From JACPLA01 sp964602055 (GTDB taxonomy: Bacteria > Bacteroidota > Ignavibacteria > UBA10030), in contig CAZRPU010000022.1 of the NCBI GenBank assembly GCA_964602055.1, positions 1 through 32,679 on the forward strand: 32,679 nucleotides of DNA. Direction: 5' to 3'. Within the stretch, counting starts at the first letter, position 1, and each line of letters starts with the position of its first letter. The translations under genes and the position numbers were made by a program. This document shows, one piece after another, positions 26,209-32,679 of this stretch. Below the pieces are notes generated by a model. The model saw nothing but the letters and a program-made list of their open reading frames with translations. It did no database searches and was not told the DNA's origin.

Positions 26209-26215
26209 CCTATCC

Positions 26216-26887
26216 ATGCCGGGCATTCTCTACATAGTTGCGACACCGATCGGCAATCTCGAGGACATGACCTTTCGCGGCGTTAAGGTCCTCTCGAGCG
26301 TCGATATTATTGCTGCCGAAGATACGCGGACCACAAAAGTCCTCCTGGATCATTACGGCATCAGCAAGCCGATGCTCAGCTATTTCAGCTACAATGAAAA
26401 ACAGCGGGCGCCTCAACTGATTCAACACCTGCTCGACGGGAAATCAATCGCCCTTGTGTCGGATGCCGGGACTCCCGGAATTTCTGATCCTGCCTACCGC
26501 ATTGTCTCGGGAGCTCTGGCACATTCAATTCCGATTGTCCCCATCCCCGGGCCGTCCGCATTCTTGACAGCTCTGATTGTGAGCGGGCTTCCCCTGGATC
26601 ATTTCGTGTATGAAGGATTTCTGCCGGTCAAAAAAGGGAGGAAGACGAGAATCCAGGGCCTGAAAGATGAGAAACGCACGATCGTTTTGTATGAGTCGCC
26701 CCACAGGGTTCTGAAAACTCTTTCCGAACTGCACGAGGCCTGGGGTGACCGGCAGGTTGTCGTTGCCAGGGAATTGACCAAGAAATTTGAAGAAGTTGTG
26801 CGGGGACCCCTTTCCTTGGTGATCAAGCTGCTTTCTTCCAGGCCCACCCGGGGGGAATACGTTTTCGTCGTTTCCGGAGCTTCCTAA
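26216..26887 (+). CDS. rsmI: 16S rRNA 2'-O-ribose methyltransferase RsmI
   Basis: Methylates the ribose of C1402 (E. coli numbering) in 16S rRNA at the decoding centre. Tetrapyrrole-methylase-fold features are clear: ILYIVATPIGNLEDMT at the start, AAEDTRTTK, SDAGTPGISDPAYR and IPGPSAFLTALIVSGLP, then YESPHRV. The 223 residues are shorter than E. coli RsmI (about 286), because the C-terminal extension after the catalytic domain is absent. Its ATG has no Shine-Dalgarno sequence; a hairpin lies there instead. Function is confident. Confidence 0.95.
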   Translation: MPGILYIVATPIGNLEDMTFRGVKVLSSVDIIAAEDTRTTKVLLDHYGISKPMLSYFSYNEKQRAPQLIQHLLDGKSIALVSDAGTPGISDPAYRIVSGALAHSIPIVPIPGPSAFLTALIVSGLPLDHFVYEGFLPVKKGRKTRIQGLKDEKRTIVLYESPHRVLKTLSELHEAWGDRQVVVARELTKKFEEVVRGPLSLVIKLLSSRPTRGEYVFVVSGAS

Positions 26888-26912
26888 GAATCGCCTGAAA
26901 ACCGGCCGATTC
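26888..26912 (+). other. Hairpin after rsmI stop
   Basis: GAATCGCC (26888-26895) pairs with GGCCGATTC (26904-26912) with one bulged base and an 8-base loop. It starts directly after the rsmI stop codon and ends 5 bases before the groE -35 box. There is no T-run, so it is a possible 3'-end structure rather than a standard intrinsic terminator. Confidence 0.35.
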
Positions 26913-26917
26913 CCCAC

Positions 26918-26946
26918 TTGACAATTGGCACCCAAACTGCTATATT
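26918..26946 (+). promoter_or_regulatory. groESL promoter
   Basis: A perfect -35 box TTGACA (26918-26923) and TATATT (26941-26946) are 17 bases apart. The CIRCE operator begins one base after the -10 box and covers the expected start of transcription (about 26953). This is a strong housekeeping-sigma promoter arranged for repression. Confidence 0.92.
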
Positions 26947-26947
26947 A

Positions 26948-26974
26948 TTAGCACTCAAGCGGACAGAGTGCTAA
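26948..26974 (+). promoter_or_regulatory. CIRCE operator (HrcA binding site)
   Basis: TTAGCACTC (26948-26956) and GAGTGCTAA (26966-26974) form the perfect 9-9-9 CIRCE inverted repeat with no mismatch. The repressor HrcA binds such sites and releases them on heat stress, when GroEL becomes occupied. The operator overlaps the predicted transcription start and so lies in the 5' end of the groESL mRNA. hrcA itself is not in the window. Confidence 0.97.
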
Positions 26975-27032
26975 TTTCCAACCTGTTCCATAAGCCTTTC
27001 AAAATAAACAACTTAAATAAGGAGTCAGCGCT

Positions 27033-27329
27033 ATGATATCTCTTAAGCCTCTGGCAGATCGCGTTGTGATCAAGCCTTCTGTCGCTGAAGAGAAAACCAA
27101 GGGCGGCATTATCGTCCCGGATACGGCCAAAGAGAAGCCGGTGTGGGGAGAAGTTATCGCAGCCGGGCCCGGACGGACAACCGACGAGGGAAAACACATC
27201 GCGATGGAAGTGAAAGTGGGAGACAAGGTCCTGTACGGAAAATACTCCGGTACGGAAATCACACTTGACGGCGAAGAATACCTGATCATGCGCGAGAGCG
27301 ACATCTTTGCTCTCATGCCCAAAAAATAA
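27033..27329 (+). CDS. groES: Co-chaperonin GroES
   Basis: The 10-kDa lid of the GroEL folding chamber, 98 residues. The start ISLKPLADRVVIKP, the mobile loop EEKTKGGIIVPDTAKEKP (about 20-37) and the C-terminal ILIMRESDIFA-like end are typical. AAGGAG lies about 10 bases before the ATG. The leader of about 80 bases starts in the CIRCE element. groEL follows after 26 bases as the second gene of this heat-regulated operon. Confidence 0.98.
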   Translation: MISLKPLADRVVIKPSVAEEKTKGGIIVPDTAKEKPVWGEVIAAGPGRTTDEGKHIAMEVKVGDKVLYGKYSGTEITLDGEEYLIMRESDIFALMPKK

Positions 27330-27355
27330 ATTTTGAATACAGAGGAGCAATAAAC

Positions 27356-28990
27356 ATGGCTGCAAAACTCATTAGCTACAATGTTGACGCACGGGCCGCG
27401 CTGAAGAGAGGCGTTGATCAGCTGGCAGATGCCGTGAAGGTCACTTTGGGCCCGAAAGGCCGGAACGTGGTCATTGACAAGAAGTTCGGCGCCCCGACCG
27501 TAACAAAGGACGGCGTCACCGTCGCAAAGGAAATTGAACTCTCCGATCCCATCGAAAACATGGGAGCTCAGATGGTGCGCGAAGTTGCATCCAAGACCTC
27601 GGATGTGGCTGGTGACGGCACAACAACGGCTACCATTCTTGCACAAGCGATTGTACGGGAAGGCCTGAAGAACGTTACTGCCGGCGCAAACCCGATGGAC
27701 CTCAAACGGGGAATCGATCTCGCCGTGAAGAAGATCGTTGAAGGCTTGAAAGAACTCAGCAAAACGGTCGGCGATGACAAGGAAAAGATCGCACAGGTCG
27801 GGACCATCTCTGCGAATAACGACCGCAGCATCGGCGAGCTTATCGCAGATGCCATGGAGAAAGTGGGAAAAGACGGTGTGATCACGGTTGAGGAAGCGAA
27901 AGGCACGGAGACGAATCTGGATGTCGTGGAAGGGATGCAGTTCGACCGCGGATATCTCTCGCCGTATTTCGTCACGGACGCAGAGACCATGGAAACGGTT
28001 CTCGACGACCCGTACATTCTTATCCATGACAAGAAGATCAGCGCAATGAAGGACCTCTTGCCGATTCTCGAGAAAGTTGCTCAATCGGGCAAGTCCACGC
28101 TGATTATTGCTGAAGAAGTGGAAGGCGAGGCACTGGCCACGCTGGTAGTCAACAAACTGCGCGGGACTCTGCGCGTGTGTGCGGTGAAGGCTCCTGGCTT
28201 CGGCGACCGCCGGAAAGCAATGCTCGAAGACATCGCGATTCTTACGGGCGGCACCGTGATCTCCGAGGAAAAAGGCTTCAAGCTCGAGAATGCTCAACTG
28301 TCCTATCTCGGAACCGCGAAACGCGTGACTATCGACAAGGATAACACAACGGTTGTCGAAGGCGCCGGGAAAAAGGATGAAATCAAGAAGCGCATCAACG
28401 AGATCAAACAGCAAATCGACAAGACGACCTCCGACTACGACAAGGAAAAACTCCAGGAGCGCCTTGCGAAGATCTCCGGCGGCGTTGCCGTCATCAAGAT
28501 TGGCGCGTCGACCGAAGTGGAGATGAAGGAGAAGAAGGCGCGTGTCGAAGATGCCCTGCACGCCACCCGTGCGGCTGTCGAGGAAGGAATCGTCCCCGGC
28601 GGCGGCGTGGCGTACCTGCGAGCGGTCAAGAAGCTCGATGAAGTCAAGGCTGAGAACAGCGACCAGAAAGTCGGCGTGGAAATCGTCAGGCGGTCACTGG
28701 AAGAGCCGATCCGCCAGATTGTGGCCAACGCCGGTCTGGAAGGCTCCGTGGTGGTGAACAAGGTCAAGGAAGGGAAGGACGACTTCGGCTTTAACGCTCA
28801 GACAGAACAGTACGAAAACCTGATTAAGGCGGGCGTTATTGATCCGACAAAGGTGTCACGCATCGCACTCGAGAACGCAGCCAGCGTTGCTGCTCTTCTC
28901 CTGACCAGCGAGGCAACCATCGTCGAGAAGCCCGAAGAGAAGAAAGCGCCCCCAATGCCTCCGGGCGGTATGGGCGGCGACATGTACTAA
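27356..28990 (+). CDS. groEL: Chaperonin GroEL
   Basis: The 60-kDa ATP-driven folding chamber, 544 residues as usual. The equatorial ATP site shows TLGPKGRNVV and the VAGDGTTTATILAQ signature. The apical domain follows, and ALHATRAAVEEGIVPGGGVA returns to the equatorial domain. The C-terminus has the typical Gly-Met-rich tail, PPGGMGGDMY. GAGGAG sits upstream of the ATG. Expression is expected to be strong and HrcA-controlled, and the operon ends at a strong terminator about 60 bases downstream. Confidence 0.98.
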   Translation: MAAKLISYNVDARAALKRGVDQLADAVKVTLGPKGRNVVIDKKFGAPTVTKDGVTVAKEIELSDPIENMGAQMVREVASKTSDVAGDGTTTATILAQAIVREGLKNVTAGANPMDLKRGIDLAVKKIVEGLKELSKTVGDDKEKIAQVGTISANNDRSIGELIADAMEKVGKDGVITVEEAKGTETNLDVVEGMQFDRGYLSPYFVTDAETMETVLDDPYILIHDKKISAMKDLLPILEKVAQSGKSTLIIAEEVEGEALATLVVNKLRGTLRVCAVKAPGFGDRRKAMLEDIAILTGGTVISEEKGFKLENAQLSYLGTAKRVTIDKDNTTVVEGAGKKDEIKKRINEIKQQIDKTTSDYDKEKLQERLAKISGGVAVIKIGASTEVEMKEKKARVEDALHATRAAVEEGIVPGGGVAYLRAVKKLDEVKAENSDQKVGVEIVRRSLEEPIRQIVANAGLEGSVVVNKVKEGKDDFGFNAQTEQYENLIKAGVIDPTKVSRIALENAASVAALLLTSEATIVEKPEEKKAPPMPPGGMGGDMY

Positions 28991-29051
28991 GTCGGAGTCG
29001 GAAGGACGGTTGCCAGGTTTCAACGCAATCAGCCTTTCGAAGTCTGAAACA

Positions 29052-29087
29052 CCCGCTTCGTGCCCTGCACGGAGCGGGATTTTTTTT
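29052..29087 (+). terminator. groESL intrinsic terminator
   Basis: A 12-base-pair GC-rich stem (29052-29063 with 29067-29078, one G-T wobble) with a 3-base loop is followed by A and eight T residues (29080-29087). This is a textbook intrinsic terminator. Confidence 0.93.
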
Positions 29088-29243
29088 GGGGAGTGGTCCC
29101 ATCAAGCCCAATGAGAATGGCTGGTTTTTCCCAGTAGATGCAGGATTTCGCCATGAATCGCATGTTTCGATGAAACAGCGATGAACCGCGCATGATGCCC
29201 CCGAACGAGCTCCGGGGAGAAAGAAAGCCCCTGCTCGGGCGAC

Positions 29244-29272
29244 TTGACAGGAAATAGGAATTTCTTTAGCTT
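29244..29272 (+). promoter_or_regulatory. Candidate promoter for the PUR-protein gene
   Basis: A perfect TTGACA (29244-29249) stands 17 bases before TAGCTT (29267-29272), a poor -10 match. Transcription would begin near 29279, giving a leader of about 67 bases. Its position after the groESL terminator and before an isolated gene with its own terminator supports it. Confidence 0.45.
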
Positions 29273-29345
29273 CGCCATTGCCCACAGCAGTTTGGGGGGG
29301 CTCACCAAATCACTATCCTACCACAATCATACCAAGGAGGGGGTC

Positions 29346-29564
29346 ATGCCAGACTTCTATTCCAAAATGGTCAAGGCCGGAAGAATCACGTATTTCTTCG
29401 ACGTGAAAGAGGCCAAGAACCAAACCAAATACCTGACCATCACGGCCAGTCAGCCTTCGCAGGACGGCGAAAAGAAGTTCGTCAAGCGCAGTATTCGCGT
29501 GTTCAGCGATTCCGCTGACGAATTCGGGACAACCGTGAGGGAGGCAATCCAGAACATGAAGTGA
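29346..29564 (+). CDS. PUR-family (DUF3276) DNA/RNA-binding protein
   Basis: A small 72-residue protein. YSKMVKAGRITYFFDVKEAKN at its start (shown in part as KAGRITYFFDVK) matches the bacterial PUR-alpha-like fold, which binds purine-rich single-stranded nucleic acid. The second half (VKRSIRVFSDSADEFGTTVREAI) fits the last strand and helix of a single PUR repeat. It is shorter than several known relatives of about 100-120 residues. The ATG at 29346 is chosen because AAGGAGG lies about 9 bases before it; a longer TTG-initiated frame at 29244 would coincide with the promoter -35 box. It is a single-gene unit ending at a strong terminator. The regulatory target is unknown. Confidence 0.88.
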   Translation: MPDFYSKMVKAGRITYFFDVKEAKNQTKYLTITASQPSQDGEKKFVKRSIRVFSDSADEFGTTVREAIQNMK

Positions 29565-29590
29565 TCGCTCCATACATGATCGCTTCGAAA

Positions 29591-29620
29591 GGCCTCCTTT
29601 TTCCGGAGGCCTTTTTTTTT
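29591..29620 (+). terminator. Intrinsic terminator after the PUR gene
   Basis: GGCCTCC (29591-29597) pairs with GGAGGCC (29605-29611) across a 7-base loop, extended by A-T pairs, and nine T residues follow (29612-29620). It starts 26 bases after the stop codon. It also argues against any dnaG start upstream of it. Confidence 0.93.
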
Positions 29621-29681
29621 GCACGACACTTCATCTCGCCCCATCTTCACTCTCTCCCTTTGTCCGTGTCCGCCTCTCATA

Positions 29682-29710
29682 TTGCTAGTACTTCGTTTAA
29701 TCGGTACATT
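29682..29710 (+). promoter_or_regulatory. Candidate promoter for dnaG
   Basis: TTGCTA (29682-29687) and TACATT (29705-29710) are spaced by 17 bases. The start of transcription would fall near 29717, only about 3 bases before the dnaG ATG, implying a leaderless or almost leaderless mRNA. No Shine-Dalgarno sequence precedes the ATG, which agrees with that. Confidence 0.45.
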
Positions 29711-29719
29711 GCTCTCCCC

Positions 29720-31585
29720 ATGCGTATTCCGGACCTTACCATAGATGAAGTACGATCGGCGAACGACATCGTCGAAGTGATATCCGCCTTTGTACAGCTC
29801 AAACGGCGGGGAAAGAACTTTCTTGGACTTTGTCCTTTCCACCAGGAGAAGACTCCCTCTTTTACCGTGAGCCCCGAGAAACAAGTGTATCATTGCTTCG
29901 GCTGCGGCAAGGGGGGAAATGTTTTTAGCTTCATCATGGACATGGAAAAGATTTCGTTTGTTGAAGCGGTGCGCTCCCTTGCTGAGCGGGCGGGAATAAC
30001 GATCCAGACCGAATCGTCGCCTTCCGGACAACCGAGCGAGGCTGATCATCTGTACGCTGCGTGCAAGTTTGCGGGAATATTCTTCTACAAAAGCCTGACC
30101 GCTTCGGAGGAAGGAAAAGCCGCTCTTGAATACTTTCATGCCCGGGGGTTCTCCGACGATACCATTCGTCATTTTGGCCTGGGATACGCCCCCAACTCAT
30201 GGGACAGTCTTCTTGTCGCTGCTCAGCTCGAGGGCATTCCCGTAGAGCACCTGGTGAAGGCGGGTCTTGTGCGCTCGCGGGAAGATCGGAGCGGACACTA
30301 TGATTACTTTCGCGGCCGCGCCATGTTCCCCATCTTCTCAACGCCGGGGCGGGTCATTGCGTTTGGCGCCCGGCGGCTGAGGGAGGATGACCCGATTCAG
30401 GGGAAATACATCAACTCACCGGAGACCCCCGTCTATAGCAAGAGTCGCGTGGTGTTCGGCCTCTTCCAGTCGAAAGAAGCAGTGCGTGCCGAAAACAATG
30501 CGCTCATGGTCGAGGGGTATGCCGACCTGATTTCCCTCTTCCAGTCAGGCATTCAAAATGTCGTTGCCTCAAGCGGAACGGCTCTTACGCCCGATCAGGT
30601 TCGCCTGGTGGCGCGCTATGCCAAGACGCTGACATTGATCTACGATGCGGATTCCGCAGGCTCCCAGGCAACCCTGCGAGGGGTTGATGTGGCGCTGGAG
30701 GAAGGAATGGACGTGAGAGTGGTCCCTCTGCCAAAAGGGGAGGACCCGGATTCGTTCATTCGCACCCAGGGGCCCCGCGCATTTCGGGCTCTTCTGGGGA
30801 AGGCCGTTTCTTTTATCGATTTCAAAGCTGCCCGTTTTTTGGAACACGGATCCTTCGCAACGCCCGAAGGGAAAACTGAAGCTATTCGTTCGATTGTGCA
30901 ATCGATTGCGAAAATTCGTGACGAGTTGAAACGTAACATCTTTGTCAAGGAAGTGGCCGATCGCTATGGCCTCTACGAGTCGGTCCTGTATCGTGAACTC
31001 GATCGCTGGCTGGGAGGAAACAAAGAGCCGCGGCAGGCGCGGCCTGCGGCCCCTGCGGGCCCGGTGCGCCAGCAAGCTTCTCCTCGCAATGCGGGATATC
31101 ATAAAGACATACCGGCGGCGGAGCGCGACATTCTGAAGGTCCTTTTCGAGAACCAGCCGGATGCTGTGGCTTTTGTGGCTGCAAACTTGTCACTCGATGA
31201 GCTGACCGACCCGCGCGTACGGGCGCTCGCGGATCAGGCCCTGCAGAGCTGGCGCCATGAGGGAACCATTGACATCATGTCGTTCATTAACAACCTGAAA
31301 AGCGATGAACTCAAGAGCATTGTCACCGACGTGACGCTGGGGAAATACGAGTTGAGTTCAGGCTGGCGCGGCCGTGAAGTCGAAATCGAAGAGCCGCCTC
31401 TGGCACGCATCGCTCAGGCTGCGATCGCAGCGGTAAAGCGGATGGCTCTCCAAAAACAGGTCGAACGTAATCAGCTGGACCTGAAAGACGCCGCCCAGCG
31501 GGGAGAGGATACTCTCTCGTATATGCAAAAGCATCAGCAGCTCCAGCGCGCACTCAGGGAATTGGAAACGCCGGGGGGGAATTGA
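29720..31585 (+). CDS. dnaG: DNA primase
   Basis: Makes RNA primers at the replication fork. The 621 residues comprise a CHC2 zinc-binding domain (Cys38, His41, Cys59, Cys62), the RNA polymerase domain with TOPRIM centre (Glu265 in EGYAD; Asp309 and Asp311 in DADSAG), and a C-terminal helicase-interaction region (about 450-621) joined by a Pro/Ala/Arg-rich linker. The frame is open for 53 codons further upstream, but that extension would run through the PUR terminator and has no homologous character. RIPDLTIDEVRSANDIVEVI is the normal N-terminus, so ATG 29720 is chosen. It is not in the classical rpsU-dnaG-rpoD order here. Confidence 0.97.
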   Translation: MRIPDLTIDEVRSANDIVEVISAFVQLKRRGKNFLGLCPFHQEKTPSFTVSPEKQVYHCFGCGKGGNVFSFIMDMEKISFVEAVRSLAERAGITIQTESSPSGQPSEADHLYAACKFAGIFFYKSLTASEEGKAALEYFHARGFSDDTIRHFGLGYAPNSWDSLLVAAQLEGIPVEHLVKAGLVRSREDRSGHYDYFRGRAMFPIFSTPGRVIAFGARRLREDDPIQGKYINSPETPVYSKSRVVFGLFQSKEAVRAENNALMVEGYADLISLFQSGIQNVVASSGTALTPDQVRLVARYAKTLTLIYDADSAGSQATLRGVDVALEEGMDVRVVPLPKGEDPDSFIRTQGPRAFRALLGKAVSFIDFKAARFLEHGSFATPEGKTEAIRSIVQSIAKIRDELKRNIFVKEVADRYGLYESVLYRELDRWLGGNKEPRQARPAAPAGPVRQQASPRNAGYHKDIPAAERDILKVLFENQPDAVAFVAANLSLDELTDPRVRALADQALQSWRHEGTIDIMSFINNLKSDELKSIVTDVTLGKYELSSGWRGREVEIEEPPLARIAQAAIAAVKRMALQKQVERNQLDLKDAAQRGEDTLSYMQKHQQLQRALRELETPGGN

Positions 31586-31680
31586 TTTTCGGAATGCTGC
31601 TGCCTATCTTGAAATGTGTCCATTGAAACAATCCAAGCCGTCGAATTGAAAGTGCACATCAGTTCCCAAAGAATGTTCCC

Positions 31681-31938
31681 ATGCCCGTAAACGCTCCACT
31701 CATGATTCATATTGTCCCCGGCAAATGCGACTTCTGCGGTTGCTGCGTCGGCGTATGTCCGGAAGATGCAATTGAACTGATGGAAGCGAAGATCGCGATC
31801 ATCGAGGACCGCTGCACGAATTGCCGGAAATGCGTCTGGGCATGTCCCTGGGAAGTGATCGAATTCCATCGCGAGGGAGTATCGCACCTCCCGACGACTC
31901 TCTCGGCGTTGAACGCTCAGGATATGGCTTCAACATGA
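31681..31938 (+). CDS. 2[4Fe-4S] ferredoxin
   Basis: A small electron carrier of 85 residues with two complete CxxCxxCxxxCP motifs: Cys16, Cys19, Cys22, Cys26 and Cys45, Cys48, Cys51, Cys55. An additional Cys21 lies inside the first motif. The start could be the ATG at 31681 or at 31702 (Met8, MIHIVPGKC); neither has a clear ribosome binding site. The last codon overlaps the flavoprotein start (ATGA), so the two are translationally coupled. It is likely the electron donor to that reductase. The 95-base gap from dnaG has only a weak promoter-like match (TTGAAA at 31646, 17 bases, AAGAAT). Confidence 0.93.
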   Translation: MPVNAPLMIHIVPGKCDFCGCCVGVCPEDAIELMEAKIAIIEDRCTNCRKCVWACPWEVIEFHREGVSHLPTTLSALNAQDMAST

Positions 31939-32679
31939 GACAATCCTATGACGTGATTGTTGTTGGGGCGGGGCCTGCAGGATCAACGGCCGCCCGCTTT
32001 GCCGCCGCCGGCGGGGCAACGGTTCTCCTTCTCGAAAAGGACAGGGACGTGGGCTATCCCGTCCGATGCGGCGAAGCGGTAAGCCACGAAGGGGTCATCC
32101 AGTTCATTCAACCCGATCCCAAATGGATTGCTGCAACTGTCACGCGCTTCCGCCTTGTCGCCCCGAACGGTAAGGAGGTGACGCCAAGGCTCGATGGATC
32201 CGGTTATGTGCTCGAAAGGCGGATTTTCGATTACGAGGTTGCAAAGCTCGCAGTGAATGAAGGTGCTGATGTTGTCACCAAGGCGTATGTCTACGACCTC
32301 CTCAAACAAGATGGCAGCGTTGTGGGCGTCAAGGCGTTGATCAAAGACGAAAAGGTCGAGATTCGTGCAAAGGTTGTCATCGGCGCGGATGGCGTCGAAA
32401 GCCGGGTGGGAAAATGGGCGGGAATCGACACGACCTGCCACATCAGGGACATGGAAAGCTGTGCGCAAATGACCGTCTCGGGCGTGGAGGTCGATCAGGA
32501 TGTCCTCGAGTTCTATTTCGGCGACGATGTATCGCCCGGAGGATATCTTTGGGTCTTTCCCAAGGGAAAGAATACCGCAAACATCGGCTTAGGCGTGAGT
32601 GTGGAACTTGCGAAAAAGAAATCGGCCATCAAATACCTCGAGGAATTCATGGAACGCCGGTTTCCGGGGGCGGCAGTTC
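31935..32679 (+). CDS. Geranylgeranyl reductase family flavoprotein (3' end beyond window)
   Basis: A FAD-dependent reductase of the GGR family, which saturates double bonds of prenyl chains in archaeal lipids, chlorophylls, or menaquinone tails. Only the first 248 codons are present. The FAD-binding fold opens with VIVVGAGPAGSTAA (7-20). The RCGEAVS string (44-50) matches the conserved Cys-Gly-Glu segment of GGRs, VIGADGVESRVG is the GD motif, and GGYLWVFPKG is the family YxWxFP motif. The ATG overlaps the ferredoxin stop as ATGA. Ferredoxin-driven chain saturation is likely; the substrate here (quinone, carotenoid or lipid) is not determined by the sequence. Confidence 0.9.
   Translation, partial: MRQSYDVIVVGAGPAGSTAARFAAAGGATVLLLEKDRDVGYPVRCGEAVSHEGVIQFIQPDPKWIAATVTRFRLVAPNGKEVTPRLDGSGYVLERRIFDYEVAKLAVNEGADVVTKAYVYDLLKQDGSVVGVKALIKDEKVEIRAKVVIGADGVESRVGKWAGIDTTCHIRDMESCAQMTVSGVEVDQDVLEFYFGDDVSPGGYLWVFPKGKNTANIGLGVSVELAKKKSAIKYLEEFMERRFPGAAV

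Larger units (their letters stand above)
28991..29345 (+). other. Long spacer between groEL and the PUR gene
   Basis: These 355 bases hold no certain gene. In order they contain a GTTTCA/TGAAAC inverted repeat (29017-29022 and 29045-29050), the groESL terminator, a stretch with several hairpins, then the probable promoter of the PUR gene. The hairpins are GTTTC/GAAAC at 29164-29176 and a GC-rich two-part stem at 29206-29237 (CGAGC and GGGG pairing with CCCC and GCTCG). On the minus strand, 29278 down to 29102 is an open frame of 58 codons that overlaps no supported gene. It has no Shine-Dalgarno sequence and I do not recognise the product. It could be a small gene, a structured RNA or a dispersed repeat. 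Confidence 0.5.

Noticed and set aside
26999..28561. A 520-codon minus-strand open frame opposite groES and groEL
   Set aside because: Antisense frames opposite groEL are common shadows of its codon use. There is no ribosome binding site or domain.
29561..29719. An N-terminal extension of dnaG to an ATG at 29561
   Set aside because: It would run through a strong terminator and add 53 residues unlike any primase. The normal primase N-terminus begins at 29720.
1..32679. CRISPR arrays, tRNA or rRNA genes, insertion sequences and prophage or defence genes
   Set aside because: I looked in the gaps and along both strands and saw no regular repeats, cloverleaf sequences, transposase frames or defence-type proteins.

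Overview
This window is a gene-dense bacterial chromosome segment of about 32.7 kb. Every gene I can support reads on the + strand. The organism is Gram-negative, because lpxB and lpxK make lipid A. It has a CIRCE/HrcA-type heat-shock switch on groESL, a PUR-type (DUF3276) nucleic-acid-binding protein typical of Bacteroidota and relatives (also spirochaetes), an ATP-to-PEP route through PpdK, L-lysine 6-aminotransferase, and moderate GC content. I infer a member of the Bacteroidota/Chlorobiota (FCB) group, perhaps Ignavibacteria-like. That assignment rests on gene content only. There are no rRNAs, tRNAs, insertion sequences, CRISPR arrays or phage genes.

Layout. (1) 27-791 is tpiA, followed by a 192-base gap holding a good promoter. 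(2) 984-3611 encodes a secreted or membrane-anchored GH2-fold protein that appears to lack both catalytic glutamates, plus a small Yip1-like membrane protein. (3) 3611-17117 is a tightly packed run: smc, a MtnX-like HAD phosphatase, an ICMT/PEMT-type methyltransferase, lpxB, lpxK, a YbdK-type carboxylate-amine ligase, a PuuD-type gamma-glutamyl hydrolase, ppdK, queA and ispD. Many of these genes overlap or are separated by only a few bases. (4) 17211-22212 holds plsY, gpsA, a second degenerate plsY, an HtrA/Deg protease and purB. (5) 22234-26887 holds an aldehyde dehydrogenase, lysine 6-aminotransferase, nadE and a short rsmI. (6) 26918-29087 is the groES-groEL unit with promoter, perfect CIRCE and a strong terminator. 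(7) 29088-29620 is a PUR-protein transcription unit preceded by an odd structured spacer. (8) 29720-31585 is dnaG. (9) 31681 to the window end is a 2[4Fe-4S] ferredoxin overlapping a geranylgeranyl-reductase-type flavoprotein that runs off the edge.

How the genes work together. Envelope construction is the main theme: lipid A (LpxB, LpxK), phospholipid entry (GpsA makes glycerol-3-phosphate, PlsY acylates it), isoprenoid precursor (IspD), prenyl-chain reduction (GGR plus ferredoxin) and periplasmic quality control (HtrA). The rest is housekeeping: chromosome organisation (Smc), replication priming (DnaG), protein folding (GroESL), tRNA and rRNA modification (QueA, RsmI), purine and NAD synthesis (PurB, NadE) and central carbon (TpiA, PpdK).

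I found no clearly unprecedented multi-gene system. The best leads are the GH2 pseudoenzyme with a membrane tail, the ferredoxin-GGR pair, the plsY paralogue lacking its third motif beside gpsA, the 7-codon leader ORF coupled to queA, and the unexplained spacer between groEL and the PUR gene.
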